64,000 nucleotides of DNA from Physcocola sp002396385 (GTDB lineage: Bacteria > Bacteroidota > Bacteroidia > Bacteroidales > Paludibacteraceae): NCBI GenBank assembly GCA_946535435.1, contig CAMNDM010000001.1, positions 1-64,000 on the forward strand. The letters run 5' to 3'. Within the stretch, counting starts at the first letter, position 1. Each line of letters begins with the position of its first letter. A program made the translations under genes and the position numbers. This document shows, in pieces, positions 9,146 to 18,055 of the stretch. Under the pieces are notes generated by a model. It was not told where the DNA came from and ran no database searches. It worked only from the letters and a program-made list of their open reading frames with translations.

Positions 9146-10270
9146 ATGGAATTATTTGACGTTTATTCTCTTTTCAACGTGAACGTTGTCAGTGGTAAAG
9201 GCTGCCACGTTTACGACGAGAAAGGACAAGAATATCTTGACCTGTATGGCGGCCATGCCGTTATTTCGGTCGGTCACGCACACCCCGATTATGTGAAAGC
9301 CATCAGCGAACAAGTGGCTAAAATCGGTTTTTACTCTAACTCGGTCATCAACAAACTGCAGGTTGAGTTAGCCCACCTCTTGGGCAAAGCTTCTGGTTAC
9401 GACGATTACCGCCTGTTCCTTATCAACTCTGGAGCAGAGGCTAACGAGAACGCGATTAAGCTGGCCTCTTTCTACAACAACCGTAAAAAGGTTTTAGCTT
9501 TCCACCACTCGTTCCACGGCCGTACCACTGCAGCTGCCAGGGTTACCGACAACCCCAAATTCAGTCCGGTTGCCTATATGGGTTTTGAGGTTGACTTCGT
9601 TGACCTGAACGACATTGCCGCTGTTCGCGCCAAACTTGACACAAAAGAGTTCTCTAGCTGTATTATAGAAGGCATTCAGGGCGTTGGAGGCATTCAAATT
9701 CCAAACGACCAATTCCTGGTAGAACTACGCAAGGCCTGCGACGATACCGACACAGTCCTCATCCTCGACGAAATCCAGTCTGGTTACGGCCGAAGCGGTA
9801 AGTTCTTCGCCCACCAGTATGCGGGCATCAAAGCCGACCTTATCAGTGTAGCTAAGGGCATCGGCAACGGTCTGCCAATGTCGGGACTGCTTATCGCCCC
9901 TAAATTCCAGGCTGTACCCGGCCAGTTGGGCACCACCTTCGGTGGCAACCATTTGGCTTGCGCTGCCGCCATATCGGTGTTGAACATCATGAACAAGGAA
10001 AAACTGGTTGAAAATGCGGCCAAGGTTGGCGCACACTTACTAAACGAGCTGAAAGGCTTCAAGCAGATTAAAGAGGTCCGCGGACGCGGTCTGATGATTG
10101 GTATGGAGTTCGAAGAGCCTATCAAGGAAATCCGCTCCAACCTGCTTTACGAGCAGAAGGTGTTCACCGGTGTTGCCGGCCAACACACCATCCGTCTGCT
10201 GCCTCCTCTTTGCCTCAGCATGGCCGAGGCAGACGAGTTCCTGACCCGCTTCAAGAAGGTTTTAGGATAA
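9146..10270 (+). CDS. argD: Acetylornithine (or succinylornithine) aminotransferase
   Basis: 374 aa class III PLP aminotransferase. The PLP lysine lies in SVAKGIGNG, preceded by the LILDEIQSGYGRSG segment, and SGAEANENAIKLA is the cofactor phosphate-binding region. It converts the semialdehyde made by ArgC to N-acylornithine. It is the last gene of the arg cluster and is followed by two terminators. Confidence 0.92.
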   Translation: MELFDVYSLFNVNVVSGKGCHVYDEKGQEYLDLYGGHAVISVGHAHPDYVKAISEQVAKIGFYSNSVINKLQVELAHLLGKASGYDDYRLFLINSGAEANENAIKLASFYNNRKKVLAFHHSFHGRTTAAARVTDNPKFSPVAYMGFEVDFVDLNDIAAVRAKLDTKEFSSCIIEGIQGVGGIQIPNDQFLVELRKACDDTDTVLILDEIQSGYGRSGKFFAHQYAGIKADLISVAKGIGNGLPMSGLLIAPKFQAVPGQLGTTFGGNHLACAAAISVLNIMNKEKLVENAAKVGAHLLNELKGFKQIKEVRGRGLMIGMEFEEPIKEIRSNLLYEQKVFTGVAGQHTIRLLPPLCLSMAEADEFLTRFKKVLG

Positions 10271-10292
10271 GAAAATTTTATCCATTACATAC

Positions 10293-10319
10293 AGCCGGTT
10301 CCCACAAAACCGGCTTTTT
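10293..10319 (+). terminator. argD terminator
   Basis: AGCCGGTT (10293-10300) pairs with AACCGGCT (10308-10315), followed by T. Confidence 0.8.
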
Positions 10320-10357
10320 CCATTTTCAAGGGTGGTCTGTCCACTGTACCAATAAGG

Positions 10358-10394
10358 AACCCCGAAAGTTGCGAACCAACTTCCGGGGTTTTAT
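10358..10394. terminator. Bidirectional terminator between argD and the his gene
   Basis: AACCCCG-A-AAGTT (10358-10370) pairs with AACTT-C-CGGGGTT (10378-10390) with one internal mismatch. T-rich sequence follows on the plus strand. It probably also serves the convergent minus-strand gene that stops at 10419. Confidence 0.65.
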
Positions 10395-10418
10395 CTTATA
10401 AACTTTTTCTAAGAAAGA

Positions 10419-11009
10419 TTAATGCCTTGCCCTCAACTCGCGCGCCAGATCCTCAATACGGACACCCTTGTAGGTGAGGAGCACAATCAGGTGGTAAAGC
10501 ATGTCGCTACACTCGTAAATAAACTGCTCCTTGGTGCCGTTTGTTGCCTCCACAATGGCCTCTATTGTTTCCTCGCCCACCTTTTGGCACATCTTGTTCA
10601 CCCCTTTCTTAAACAATTTGGTGGTATAGCTGCCTTCGGGCATTTCCTGGTAGCGTTTCTCAATAAAGTCCTGCAATTCTGTGAAGAAAGCCAGATCTTC
10701 TATATTCTTGTTGCCTAAAAAGGTGTCGGCGCCGGTAGTTGAGCCTTCGGGAAGGGCAAAGATAACAACAGCGGTTCCGTCTTCATTGGGGAGCAGTTGG
10801 TCTACCGCCAAAGGTTTGAAGTATTCGCCACCCGTCACCACTTCTATGGCATTCGTCTTTATATTATAGAGTTTTACCGTCTTTTCTGCCTCCATTTGCG
10901 CATAAGCATCCGCATTCACATAGCCCACACGCAACACTTTCAGTGTGCGCTTGTCCTGCACAACAGCCTGCACCAGGCCATGACAGTTATTGTCGAAATT
11001 CAGCTTCAT
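10419..11009 (-). CDS. hisE: HisI-HisE protein with intact HisE and degenerate HisI half
   Basis: 196 aa from the ATG at 11009; an in-frame extension upstream crosses the promoter and is not coding. The C-terminal half (from about residue 105) is a good phosphoribosyl-ATP pyrophosphatase: MPEGSYTTKLF, VGEETIEAIVEA and the ECSDMLYH acidic helix are present. The N-terminal half aligns with HisI only at its start (GLVQAVVQDKRTLKVLRVGYVNADAY). The HKGETSG-like loop, the CDxD motif and the zinc cysteines of phosphoribosyl-AMP cyclohydrolase are all missing; the only cysteine before the HisE domain lies near residue 9. I infer the protein does step 2 of histidine synthesis but not step 3. No other his gene is in the window. 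Confidence 0.82.
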   Translation of the reverse strand: MKLNFDNNCHGLVQAVVQDKRTLKVLRVGYVNADAYAQMEAEKTVKLYNIKTNAIEVVTGGEYFKPLAVDQLLPNEDGTAVVIFALPEGSTTGADTFLGNKNIEDLAFFTELQDFIEKRYQEMPEGSYTTKLFKKGVNKMCQKVGEETIEAIVEATNGTKEQFIYECSDMLYHLIVLLTYKGVRIEDLARELRARH

Positions 11010-11033
11010 TGTTTTCTGTTTTGTTTGACTCTG

Positions 11034-11065
11034 CAAAATTAGCACTTTACCCGGTGTAGTGCAAA
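11034..11065 (-). promoter_or_regulatory. Promoter of the HisE gene
   Basis: Minus strand: TTTG (11065-11062), a 20-nt gap, TAATTTTG (11041-11034). It lies 25 bp before the ATG at 11009, which supports that start. Confidence 0.65.
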
Positions 11066-11181
11066 CCAAGTTGCGGAAAAGCGCAACGTGCCAAAAGATT
11101 ACGGACTTTCCGCTGTAAAAAAAAGAAAAAGGCATCTGCCACAAGACAGTTGCCTTTATCTTGAACTTTCTATATTTCTCC

Positions 11182-11634
11182 TTATTTTTTCTGACGGATA
11201 ACGGTCACCACATAGTTGGCGCCCTCATCTCCTGGCTCTTCGGTCAGCGTCAGCGACCCCTTGTAGCCGGTCGATGTCTCATAAGAGTACGTCAACGGAC
11301 TGGTCTGGCTAATTTTAGCCGACTGGCCGTTTGAATTGACAATAGAGTTGTCGCTCTCTGCTGCCGACTTGAAACCAAAGCCGTTGAACACGATTTCCAC
11401 ATTGTCGGAGTGCTTGGCTACGTCTGACTTGTTGTACACTTTGCAGTCTTTAACCGACAAGAAAGAACCGGCAGTCGAGTTTGCTCCACCCATATTCACC
11501 GTAAAAGTTGTGTCTTTTGGCAGAACTAACTGGGGGTCGTCATCGTCATCATCCGAGCACGATGTAGTTACTGAAATGGTTGCTACCAGCGAAGCCATGG
11601 TAGCCAACGCCGCAAGGCGGAATAGTTTTTTCAT
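11182..11634 (-). CDS. Surface lipoprotein, paralogue of the 14.2-kb lipoprotein
   Basis: 150 aa. A lipoprotein signal ends in TTSC, and the cysteine is followed by S and six D, which fits the acidic surface-export signal of Bacteroidetes lipoproteins. The remaining 120 residues match the protein at 14221-14700: both contain GG-x-x-S-x-AGSF-x-SV-x-D, a VY or IY, and VEIVF-x-G in the same order. I do not recognise the domain. It lies directly downstream of a C10 peptidase gene on the same strand. C10 peptidases in Bacteroides can have inhibitor genes beside them, so an inhibitor role is possible, but nothing in the sequence proves it. Confidence 0.75.
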   Translation of the reverse strand: MKKLFRLAALATMASLVATISVTTSCSDDDDDDPQLVLPKDTTFTVNMGGANSTAGSFLSVKDCKVYNKSDVAKHSDNVEIVFNGFGFKSAAESDNSIVNSNGQSAKISQTSPLTYSYETSTGYKGSLTLTEEPGDEGANYVVTVIRQKK

Positions 11635-11657
11635 GAGATAATTTGTTTTTTTCTACT

Positions 11658-11689
11658 CAAAATTAACAAATATACGCAGGAAAAACAAA
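11658..11689 (-). promoter_or_regulatory. Promoter of the 11.6-kb lipoprotein gene
   Basis: Minus strand: TTTG (11689-11686), a 20-nt gap, TAATTTTG (11665-11658). The -33 element uses the T tract of the upstream terminator. Confidence 0.55.
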
Positions 11690-11746
11690 AAGGCACCTGG
11701 ATTTTTCCAGATGCCCAAAATGTTTCTTTCTTAACTTTCAGCTAAG
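11687..11746 (-). repeat. 60-bp repeat, copy 1, containing a terminator
   Basis: Identical over 60 bp to 14160-14219. Its core is a hairpin: GGCA-C-CTGG (11692-11700) pairs with CCAG-A-TGCC (11707-11715), and T follows on the minus strand, so it can terminate the C10 gene that stops at 11807. Confidence 0.85.
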
Positions 11747-11806
11747 TTATATATCTGATGCTTACGCAACAGAAAGACACACTACAAATAATATAACAAC
11801 GTCTTT

Positions 11807-13663
11807 TTACTTTACAATAATTTTTTCGACCTTGCTGTTATTTGCTGATATTGCACGGACAAAATACATGCCAGGCTCAACATTTCCAAGGTTTACCTCC
11901 AGTTGCTCTTTTACATTACGATAAGTTTTGATTGTATTACCAATAGCATCTGTTACTACAACAGACGCCCCATCACCGTCAAAAGCACGGATAGAAACCG
12001 TAAAATGTCCATCGTTTGGATTTGGAGAAACGACTAACGAAGGGAAGCCGGCTAACAAGATGTCGTCCTCCACATCATAATTCGGACTAGCATAAGCCTC
12101 CCTCATCCATTGGGCATATTGTAGCATACCCGAATTTTCGAAACCCAGTTCGATATATTCATTAGACCAACCTACGGCAGAAATTAACTCTTCTGGCCAT
12201 GAATTATAACCGATGGTTTTTGATTCATAAGGAGTTGAACGATCAAACCTTCCATGAAAATACCGTGTTCCATTATTACCAAATACAACCAAATCGAACA
12301 AATAATTACCCTTAGGAGTATACTTTGGTTTGATTATATGATAATTATCTTGAGTTGGAGATCCGAACTCAAGACAACCGGCTGTTTTTTCCACAACTGT
12401 ATTGCCATTATAAACAATTAACAGGTAGTTAGCGGCAACTCGCTCTTTAATGGTAATACCATTTGTTGAAATATTAGTGATTACCGCATTATTATCTTCA
12501 GGTTGATAAATATGATAATGTTCAAGTCCAATATACATGCCCTTCATTGTGTTATTGGATATATAATCGCTCTGATTATCAGCAAAATTATAATAACAAT
12601 TAAGACTTAAATTTTGCTGTCCCATATTACAATAGAACCAAGTATAACCAGCCAACTGTTCATAACCAGACACAACAAAAGCATGGCCTCCTGTTTTATT
12701 CTTTCTTACACCATCGGCAAGAATTGGTTTAAGATACTTCAATTCCGATTTCATCATCTCAATCCACTCTTGCTTTCCCCATTTTTCTTTAACGAAATAG
12801 GGAGAAATCCAATCAAAACCATAACTTTTTAAAATAGGAGGAGCGAATTGGAGATATGCAGATGAACCATTACACGTATACTCTGTGTGTAACTGGTCCG
12901 CAATCTGTTTGATGGCTCTCGACATATCTAAAGTTGCGGCAGAAGAAGAACTTACCTGTCGGGCTGGCATAGATTTCCAATCGAAGCCATTATCTTTAAA
13001 ATACCCCCAATTAACAATCTGACTCACAGCAATTGCCGTACAGCCTGCTGGTGTCCTTCCATTTGAGGTTTGACTGCAAGATTTATTCGGGCAGAAATCA
13101 TTATAGGGTCTGTATTGGTTCCACTCAATTCTCCTTTGTTCTTCATCCAGAAGGAAATTAGGAACTTGTTCAAATGTTCCCAAATTAGGGTAATCTTTTT
13201 TATAAGTAATAGTGGGCAAAGATTTAAGACCATTTTGTTTTTTAGAAGTAGTATTTTCTATCAGTTCGTCCCATTTGGCTTTCACTTTGGCATTAGAGCT
13301 CTTAAGCGAGGTGTTCTCCACCTTTATACCATCCGCAAAGACTTCTAAAATAGGATTTTCCTCTTCGTCTTCGCTTCCTTTAGAGAAGCTACCCGTCACA
13401 TTAAAACAAATGATTGGTTCTATAACATCGTTTGCTGAAACCATAACCCAACCACCTTCACGAAAGTTCACAGCATAACCGGTAAGGATTCCTCCAGCAT
13501 AAGATTCTACCACCTCACTAACCGTTTTTTCTGACTGCCTGACATTCTTAAAGAAATTAACAGCTACTGTTTTTGCTAAATCTGGCGTAATTGATTTAGC
13601 AGAAAGACTTACTCCTCCACAAGAAAAGGAGAGCAATGCTACGTAAATAAACTTTTTCAACAT
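11807..13663 (-). CDS. C10 family cysteine peptidase with T9SS sorting domain
   Basis: 618 aa. Order: signal peptide (1-22), a Spi-type inhibitory prodomain (about 23-145), the C10 papain-like domain (about 170-400) with catalytic Cys208 in TPAGCTAIA and His327 in GGHAFVVSGYE, a region without a clear assignment, then a sorting domain (about 545-618; VVSPNPNDGHFTVS and PGMYFVRA). This resembles streptopain, periodontain and PrtT-type proteases exported by type IX secretion. The substrate is unknown. It is flanked by two paralogous acidic-signal lipoproteins. The base composition is visibly more AT-rich than the arg genes, so acquisition is possible. Confidence 0.88.
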   Translation of the reverse strand: MLKKFIYVALLSFSCGGVSLSAKSITPDLAKTVAVNFFKNVRQSEKTVSEVVESYAGGILTGYAVNFREGGWVMVSANDVIEPIICFNVTGSFSKGSEDEEENPILEVFADGIKVENTSLKSSNAKVKAKWDELIENTTSKKQNGLKSLPTITYKKDYPNLGTFEQVPNFLLDEEQRRIEWNQYRPYNDFCPNKSCSQTSNGRTPAGCTAIAVSQIVNWGYFKDNGFDWKSMPARQVSSSSAATLDMSRAIKQIADQLHTEYTCNGSSAYLQFAPPILKSYGFDWISPYFVKEKWGKQEWIEMMKSELKYLKPILADGVRKNKTGGHAFVVSGYEQLAGYTWFYCNMGQQNLSLNCYYNFADNQSDYISNNTMKGMYIGLEHYHIYQPEDNNAVITNISTNGITIKERVAANYLLIVYNGNTVVEKTAGCLEFGSPTQDNYHIIKPKYTPKGNYLFDLVVFGNNGTRYFHGRFDRSTPYESKTIGYNSWPEELISAVGWSNEYIELGFENSGMLQYAQWMREAYASPNYDVEDDILLAGFPSLVVSPNPNDGHFTVSIRAFDGDGASVVVTDAIGNTIKTYRNVKEQLEVNLGNVEPGMYFVRAISANNSKVEKIIVK

Positions 13664-14159
13664 ATAAAAATAATTTATTTGAAATTAATTAGGTTTAATT
13701 ACCCATAAAAGTATTTTGTTGTATCTTAATCGATATAATCAAAGCAAATAAGAACCATACAGAAGGATATACACTCTGAAGAACAGTTTTTTCACATCAC
13801 TCCAGTGTTACCTCTATGTGGTTCTTGATGAGTATCGAACAAAATCGCACCTCCAATCAATACACATATTAACACATTAAGAGAATAAATGTAAATTAAT
13901 TATATGCGCACAAAATTAAATAAAATATTTGATTTTTCATATATAACAAAAAAAAACATCGAGACTATTCAAAACAATGGAATAACCTTCTTTATGAAGT
14001 TTCAATACCAAACAAGATAGATAATGAAGTATTTTACAGATTTACAAAAGTAAAACTTAGAAAACAGCCATCATTTGTATTCGTCGTCTCAAAATTGAAA
14101 CTTTAGACCTAAAGGCCATATTTTAAGTTATAGCGTTAAAATCTTAAATAAGGCAACAA
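13664..14159. other. AT-rich spacer upstream of the C10 peptidase gene
   Basis: About 500 bp without a credible gene on either strand. A minus-strand TAATTTTG (13918-13911) could be a -7 box, but no -33 box sits at the right distance; if it is used, the peptidase transcript has a 5' leader of about 240 nt. No repeat or RNA gene was recognised. Confidence 0.3.
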
Positions 14160-14219
14160 AAAAAGGCACCTGGATTTTTCCAGATGCCCAAAATGTTTCT
14201 TTCTTAACTTTCAGCTAAG
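14160..14219 (-). repeat. 60-bp repeat, copy 2, terminator of the 14.2-kb lipoprotein
   Basis: Perfect copy of 11687-11746. It begins 1 bp after the lipoprotein stop codon (minus strand) and holds the hairpin 14165-14173/14180-14188 followed by T. The natural partner of this terminator is therefore the lipoprotein gene. Confidence 0.85.
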
Positions 14220-14220
14220 A

Positions 14221-14700
14221 TTACTTTGCAGAAACTTTGATCTTAACAGTAGCCTTATCACCACTCAATTCACCTGAGAGAACCTCGATGACACCAGAGT
14301 AGCTAGTACCATTTTCACCACCATTAGTTCTGAACTCATACTTGCCGTTGTTTGTAATGATAGTTGCGCCACAACCATTCTTGTTTACGACTTCATTAAT
14401 TGAGTTGTTTGCACCTACGAACTTGCGGCCATCAAATACGATTTCAACGTGGCTAGCCTTAGCTTCATCATTAGTAATGTCAGAGAGTTTGTAAATCTCG
14501 CCATCTTGAACTGAGATAAAAGATCCTGCCTTAGAATCTTTACCACCTACTTCACCAGTGAAAGTCTTAGTGTACACTGGAGCTGGAGTTGGTTCTGGTT
14601 CATCATCATCGTCGTCATCAGAACAAGAAGATACACATACTGCTGTAGCCATCATAGAGATCATAGCTACCATAGCTGAAAGACGGAAAATCTTTTTCAT
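14221..14700 (-). CDS. Surface lipoprotein, paralogue of the 11.2-kb lipoprotein
   Basis: 159 aa from the ATG at 14700. The signal peptide ends in SSC, followed by S and six D and then E-P-E-P-T-P, a surface-export signal and linker. The globular part (about residues 45-159) shares AGSF-x-SV-x-D-G-x-IY and VEIVFDG with the neighbour at 11182-11634. The function is unknown. The predicted location is the outer-membrane surface. It has its own promoter and terminator. Confidence 0.78.
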   Translation of the reverse strand: MKKIFRLSAMVAMISMMATAVCVSSCSDDDDDDEPEPTPAPVYTKTFTGEVGGKDSKAGSFISVQDGEIYKLSDITNDEAKASHVEIVFDGRKFVGANNSINEVVNKNGCGATIITNNGKYEFRTNGGENGTSYSGVIEVLSGELSGDKATVKIKVSAK

Positions 14701-14784
14701 TTTGATAAAATTTAAATTATTTGGATTAAACAATAAAGTTTCTACAATACTTAGATTAACGTTTCTTTGAGTTTTTTAACGACA

Positions 14785-14814
14785 CAAATTTATTTCTTTT
14801 TTTCATAAAAGCAA
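14785..14814 (-). promoter_or_regulatory. Promoter of the 14.2-kb lipoprotein gene
   Basis: Minus strand: TTG (14814-14812), a 19-nt gap, TAAATTTG (14792-14785). It implies a leader of about 75 nt. Confidence 0.6.
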
Positions 14815-14869
14815 TCAATATAACCAATAAATTCAACCTACTGGCTATTTTTAACTGCTTAAACGCTTT

Positions 14870-15967
14870 CTACACATTGAATCGGAACACGGTTATGTCT
14901 CCGTCTTGGAACACATAATCCTTTCCCTCAATATGTATTTTACCGGCCTCACGGCATGCAGCCTCGGTCTTGTAGGCTACGTAGTCGTCGTATTTGATGA
15001 CTTCGGCCTTGATAAAGCCGCGCTCGAAATCGGTATGGATGATTCCCGCACACTGCGGTGCCTTCATCCCTTTGCGGAATGTCCACGCACGGCATTCGTC
15101 CGGGCCTGCCGTAAAGAAGGTTTCCAAGTTCAACAGGGCATAGGCCGAATGGATAAGGCGGACCACTCCGCTCTCTTTCAAGCCTGCCGCCTCCAGAAAT
15201 TCCTTACGCTCTTCGTAGGTCTCCAACTCGGCAATGTCGGCCTCGGTAGCGGCTGCCACTATCAGCACCTCCGCATTCTCGTCCTTCACCGCTTCTTTTA
15301 CGGCCTCTGTATACTTGTTGCCGCTCACCGCACTGGCCTCGTCAACATTGCACACATAAAGCACCGGTTTCGTAGTCAGTAAGAACAAATTCCGTGCCAA
15401 AGGCTCTTCTTCTTTTTCCAACGGAACCGTACGGCACGACTTGCCCTGCAACAGGGCTTCCTGGAATCGCTTCAGTATGCTCAGCAACGCTTTTGCATCC
15501 TTGTCGCCGGCATTTGCCTGCTTTTCAACCTTCTTCAACTGGTTTTCCACAGTTTCCAAGTCCTTCAACTGCAGCTCGGTATCAATAATTTCCTTGTCAC
15601 GCACCGGATCTATACTGCCGTCAACATGGGTAATGTTGCCATTGTCGAAACAACGCAACACATGAAGTATAGCATCAGTTTCACGTATGTTTGCCAAGAA
15701 TTTGTTACCTAAGCCCTCACCCTTGCTGGCGCCCTTCACCAAACCGGCAATGTCCACTATTTCCACAGTGGCAGGCACGGTGTTCTTGGGTTGGTTCAGT
15801 TCCACCAACTTGTTCAAACGCTCGTCGGGCACCGTAATGACACCCACGTTTGGCTCAATTGTACAGAAAGGGAAGTTGGCAGCCTGCGCCTTCGCACTCG
15901 AAAGGCAGTTAAACAAAGTGGATTTGCCCACGTTTGGCAATCCCACTATTCCGCATTGTAACGACAT
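14870..15967 (-). CDS. ychF: YchF/Ola1-type ATPase
   Basis: 365 aa, the usual length. It is an Obg-related P-loop protein that binds ATP rather than GTP and associates with ribosomes. Visible: G1 loop GLPNVGKST (about residues 8-16), G3 DIAGLVKGASKGEG, the NVDE that replaces the GTP-specific NKxD, and the C-terminal TGS domain. It appears monocistronic. A TATCTTTG -7 box lies at 16011-16004 on the minus strand, without a clear -33 box. Confidence 0.94.
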   Translation of the reverse strand: MSLQCGIVGLPNVGKSTLFNCLSSAKAQAANFPFCTIEPNVGVITVPDERLNKLVELNQPKNTVPATVEIVDIAGLVKGASKGEGLGNKFLANIRETDAILHVLRCFDNGNITHVDGSIDPVRDKEIIDTELQLKDLETVENQLKKVEKQANAGDKDAKALLSILKRFQEALLQGKSCRTVPLEKEEEPLARNLFLLTTKPVLYVCNVDEASAVSGNKYTEAVKEAVKDENAEVLIVAAATEADIAELETYEERKEFLEAAGLKESGVVRLIHSAYALLNLETFFTAGPDECRAWTFRKGMKAPQCAGIIHTDFERGFIKAEVIKYDDYVAYKTEAACREAGKIHIEGKDYVFQDGDITVFRFNV

Positions 15968-16101
15968 AATATGTTCTTATTGTATATTTCTGTTTTTATA
16001 GGGCAAAGATAAGCAATTTTACGCTCGTTAGGGCATTGGCCCGCCCTTTTAAGGCCTTTTGCCATTTCAGCCAACTTGTCACTCCTTTTGTGTCACCTGT
16101 G

Positions 16102-17055
16102 TCACAAACGTTCGTCCGGACTCAGGTCACGTTCGTAGGTGTTGACGTGGCGTGCTTTTTTATCCTCGAATATATCTGCTATGTTTACGATAAGTCCGGT
16201 TTCCCACACGTCGCCAAACTCGTCGTTCACCGAGGTGCCGAAAATGCGCATAGTGGGCGACAACGACATGTAGGCGTTCACCAGCGGCGGTATAGTACGC
16301 CCCAGTTTCTTGGCCTCTTCCTTCAGTATAACATAGTCTTCCTTGTAGTTCTTCCCCGTGAACACTTTCGACAGCCGCTCGTCGTCGTTCGGTATAGGCA
16401 TAGGGCGGTGCGGGTAAACCAAATTCTCGGTGTCGCCGAAGTACTTGCGCAGGAAATAGAACAGCAGCTGGCACGCCTCAATGCCATACGACGGATAAAT
16501 GGTTGCCTTTCCAAAGAAATAGCGGGTATCGGGCACCGACACCATCAGCGCCCCCAGTCCGTCCCACAAGTTATCGAGCGCGAACAGGCTTTTGGTGCCA
16601 CGCTTGGTGCTTTGGTATTCGGGCCGGATAAACGACCTTCCCAACTCTATGGTGTAGGGCAGGTATTCTTTCAAGAATTTTTCGGAATAGGCGAAAAGGT
16701 GCGCCGATGTCAGCATAGGCACGCCCTCGCTGTCGAACTGCACATCGCGCCCGTGTATGTAGCGGTAGCCGCCCACAATCTCTTTCTCGTCCGGATTCCA
16801 CACCACCAACTGTTTGTAGGGGTGCGAAGGCAGATAGTCGTACTGGTCGACGTCACAGCTCAGGCCAGAACCTCCACCCGAGGAGCGGAAAGCCACCTCG
16901 CGCAGACGGCCCACCTCGCGCATAGCGTTCGGACATTCCAAACCGTCGAACAAATAAATCTCGTTGCCGGCCTTGTTCGATTTCCGCAACAAGTGACCCT
17001 GCAACTCTTCCTCAATAACTGCGACCTCAACCGGGTCTATGATTTTTTCTTCCAT
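16102..17055 (-). CDS. glsB: Glycine-lipid N-acyltransferase, GlsB-like
   Basis: 317 aa of the hemolysin-like/GNAT acyltransferase group (YIHGRD, YTIELGRSFIRPEYQ, VSVPDTRYFFGKATIYPSYG). In Bacteroides thetaiotaomicron the neighbouring pair glsB-glsA makes glycine lipids: GlsB N-acylates glycine with a 3-hydroxy fatty acid and GlsA adds the second, ester-linked acyl chain. The same pairing occurs here, 35 bp apart and in one direction, which is the main reason for the name. Active-site residues were not verified. Confidence 0.75.
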   Translation of the reverse strand: MEEKIIDPVEVAVIEEELQGHLLRKSNKAGNEIYLFDGLECPNAMREVGRLREVAFRSSGGGSGLSCDVDQYDYLPSHPYKQLVVWNPDEKEIVGGYRYIHGRDVQFDSEGVPMLTSAHLFAYSEKFLKEYLPYTIELGRSFIRPEYQSTKRGTKSLFALDNLWDGLGALMVSVPDTRYFFGKATIYPSYGIEACQLLFYFLRKYFGDTENLVYPHRPMPIPNDDERLSKVFTGKNYKEDYVILKEEAKKLGRTIPPLVNAYMSLSPTMRIFGTSVNDEFGDVWETGLIVNIADIFEDKKARHVNTYERDLSPDERL

Positions 17056-17090
17056 AATGCTTCGATAAATGAAGGGAGCATATTACTTCT

Positions 17091-17945
17091 TCAAATGGCG
17101 TAAACCTTCTGTTTTACCCACTCGGCCCACTCGTTATAATTTTTCTGTTTCTTGTCAAACACCGAATAAGGTATCGGTTCGCCCACCTTTATTGTGAAAG
17201 TCGACCCATTCGCCTTATACAGTTCGTCGACCAGATACAGCATCTCGATGTTCAGTTTTATGCCCAGTTTTTTACGCCAGTAGCCCAATCCATAGAAAAA
17301 CTTCGAGTTCTTCCCTATAAAGTGAACGGGCACCACATTGCGCTTATATTGCACCGCTTTTGCCACAAAGGTCTTTTTCCAGTCTAAATCGGCAACTGTC
17401 CCCTTAAAGTCAATCCTTCGCGAGCACATCCCCGCCGGGAAGAAGAGGATTGTGTCGTCGGCCGCATAGGTGTCGTATAGTTCTCCAGCCGCCTCGCGGC
17501 TTTGGTTTCCCATCTTGTTAACCGGAATAAAATAAGTGGTCAGCTGGCGCACGTTCATCAGCACATCGTTCACTGGCGATTTCACCCGCGCATAATGGCG
17601 GTTAAAGAATTCCAGCAATGCCACTCCGTCGAGGCCGCCTAACGGATGGTTCGACGCAAATATCACGCGGCCGTCCTGCGGCAGGTTCTCCTCGCCCTCA
17701 ACGTTAATGGTAATGTGGAAGTGGCTGAGAATGGCTTCGGCAAAGGGTTTACCCTGTAACTTGCCATACAGGCTCATGAAATAATTCAAGTCGTCTTCGT
17801 GCAGGGTGTTTTTCAGATACCGTAGCACACAACCAGGTATCCATTTCTTTAATTTGGGTGCTTTGGTCGACACCACCCTGTCGATGTCAATAACTTTCTC
17901 TAATTTGCTATAGTCTATATTTCCGCCTTCCGATCGGTCTGCCAT
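17091..17945 (-). CDS. glsA: Glycine-lipid O-acyltransferase, GlsA-like (PlsC family)
   Basis: 284 aa. A PlsC-type acyltransferase core holds NHPLGGLDG (about residues 108-116), a variant of the H-x4-D catalytic motif with five residues between H and D, and a later FFPAGMCSRR block that corresponds to the substrate-binding FPEG motif. It is the first gene of the glsA-glsB unit. Expected reaction: O-acylation of N-acyl-3-hydroxyacyl glycine at the inner membrane. A general phospholipid acyltransferase role is the alternative. Confidence 0.75.
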   Translation of the reverse strand: MADRSEGGNIDYSKLEKVIDIDRVVSTKAPKLKKWIPGCVLRYLKNTLHEDDLNYFMSLYGKLQGKPFAEAILSHFHITINVEGEENLPQDGRVIFASNHPLGGLDGVALLEFFNRHYARVKSPVNDVLMNVRQLTTYFIPVNKMGNQSREAAGELYDTYAADDTILFFPAGMCSRRIDFKGTVADLDWKKTFVAKAVQYKRNVVPVHFIGKNSKFFYGLGYWRKKLGIKLNIEMLYLVDELYKANGSTFTIKVGEPIPYSVFDKKQKNYNEWAEWVKQKVYAI

Positions 17946-17969
17946 AGGTCACGTTTCTTTTTGTTTCTC

Positions 17970-18000
17970 AAATTTACCACTTAACGCTGTTTTGGGCAAA
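17970..18000 (-). promoter_or_regulatory. glsA-glsB promoter
   Basis: Minus strand: TTG (about 18000-17998), a 20-nt gap, TAAATTTG (17977-17970), 25 bp before the glsA start. Confidence 0.65.
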
Positions 18001-18031
18001 TTTTTCTTTTGCCCTCTAAATAAAAAAGAAA

Positions 18032-18055
18032 GGCGGTATCGCTACCGCCCTTTTT
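18032..18055. terminator. Hairpin terminator upstream of glsA
   Basis: GGCGGTA (18032-18038) pairs with TACCGCC (18043-18049). T or A tracts lie on both sides, so it can act in both directions. It most likely backs up the terminator at 18251 and insulates the gls unit. The spacer between the two terminators (18056-18250) is AT-rich and shows no gene. Confidence 0.6.

Noticed and set aside
10419..11144. Longer start for the HisI-HisE gene (to 11144)
   Set aside because: The added residues cross a good promoter (11034-11065) and have no similarity to HisI.
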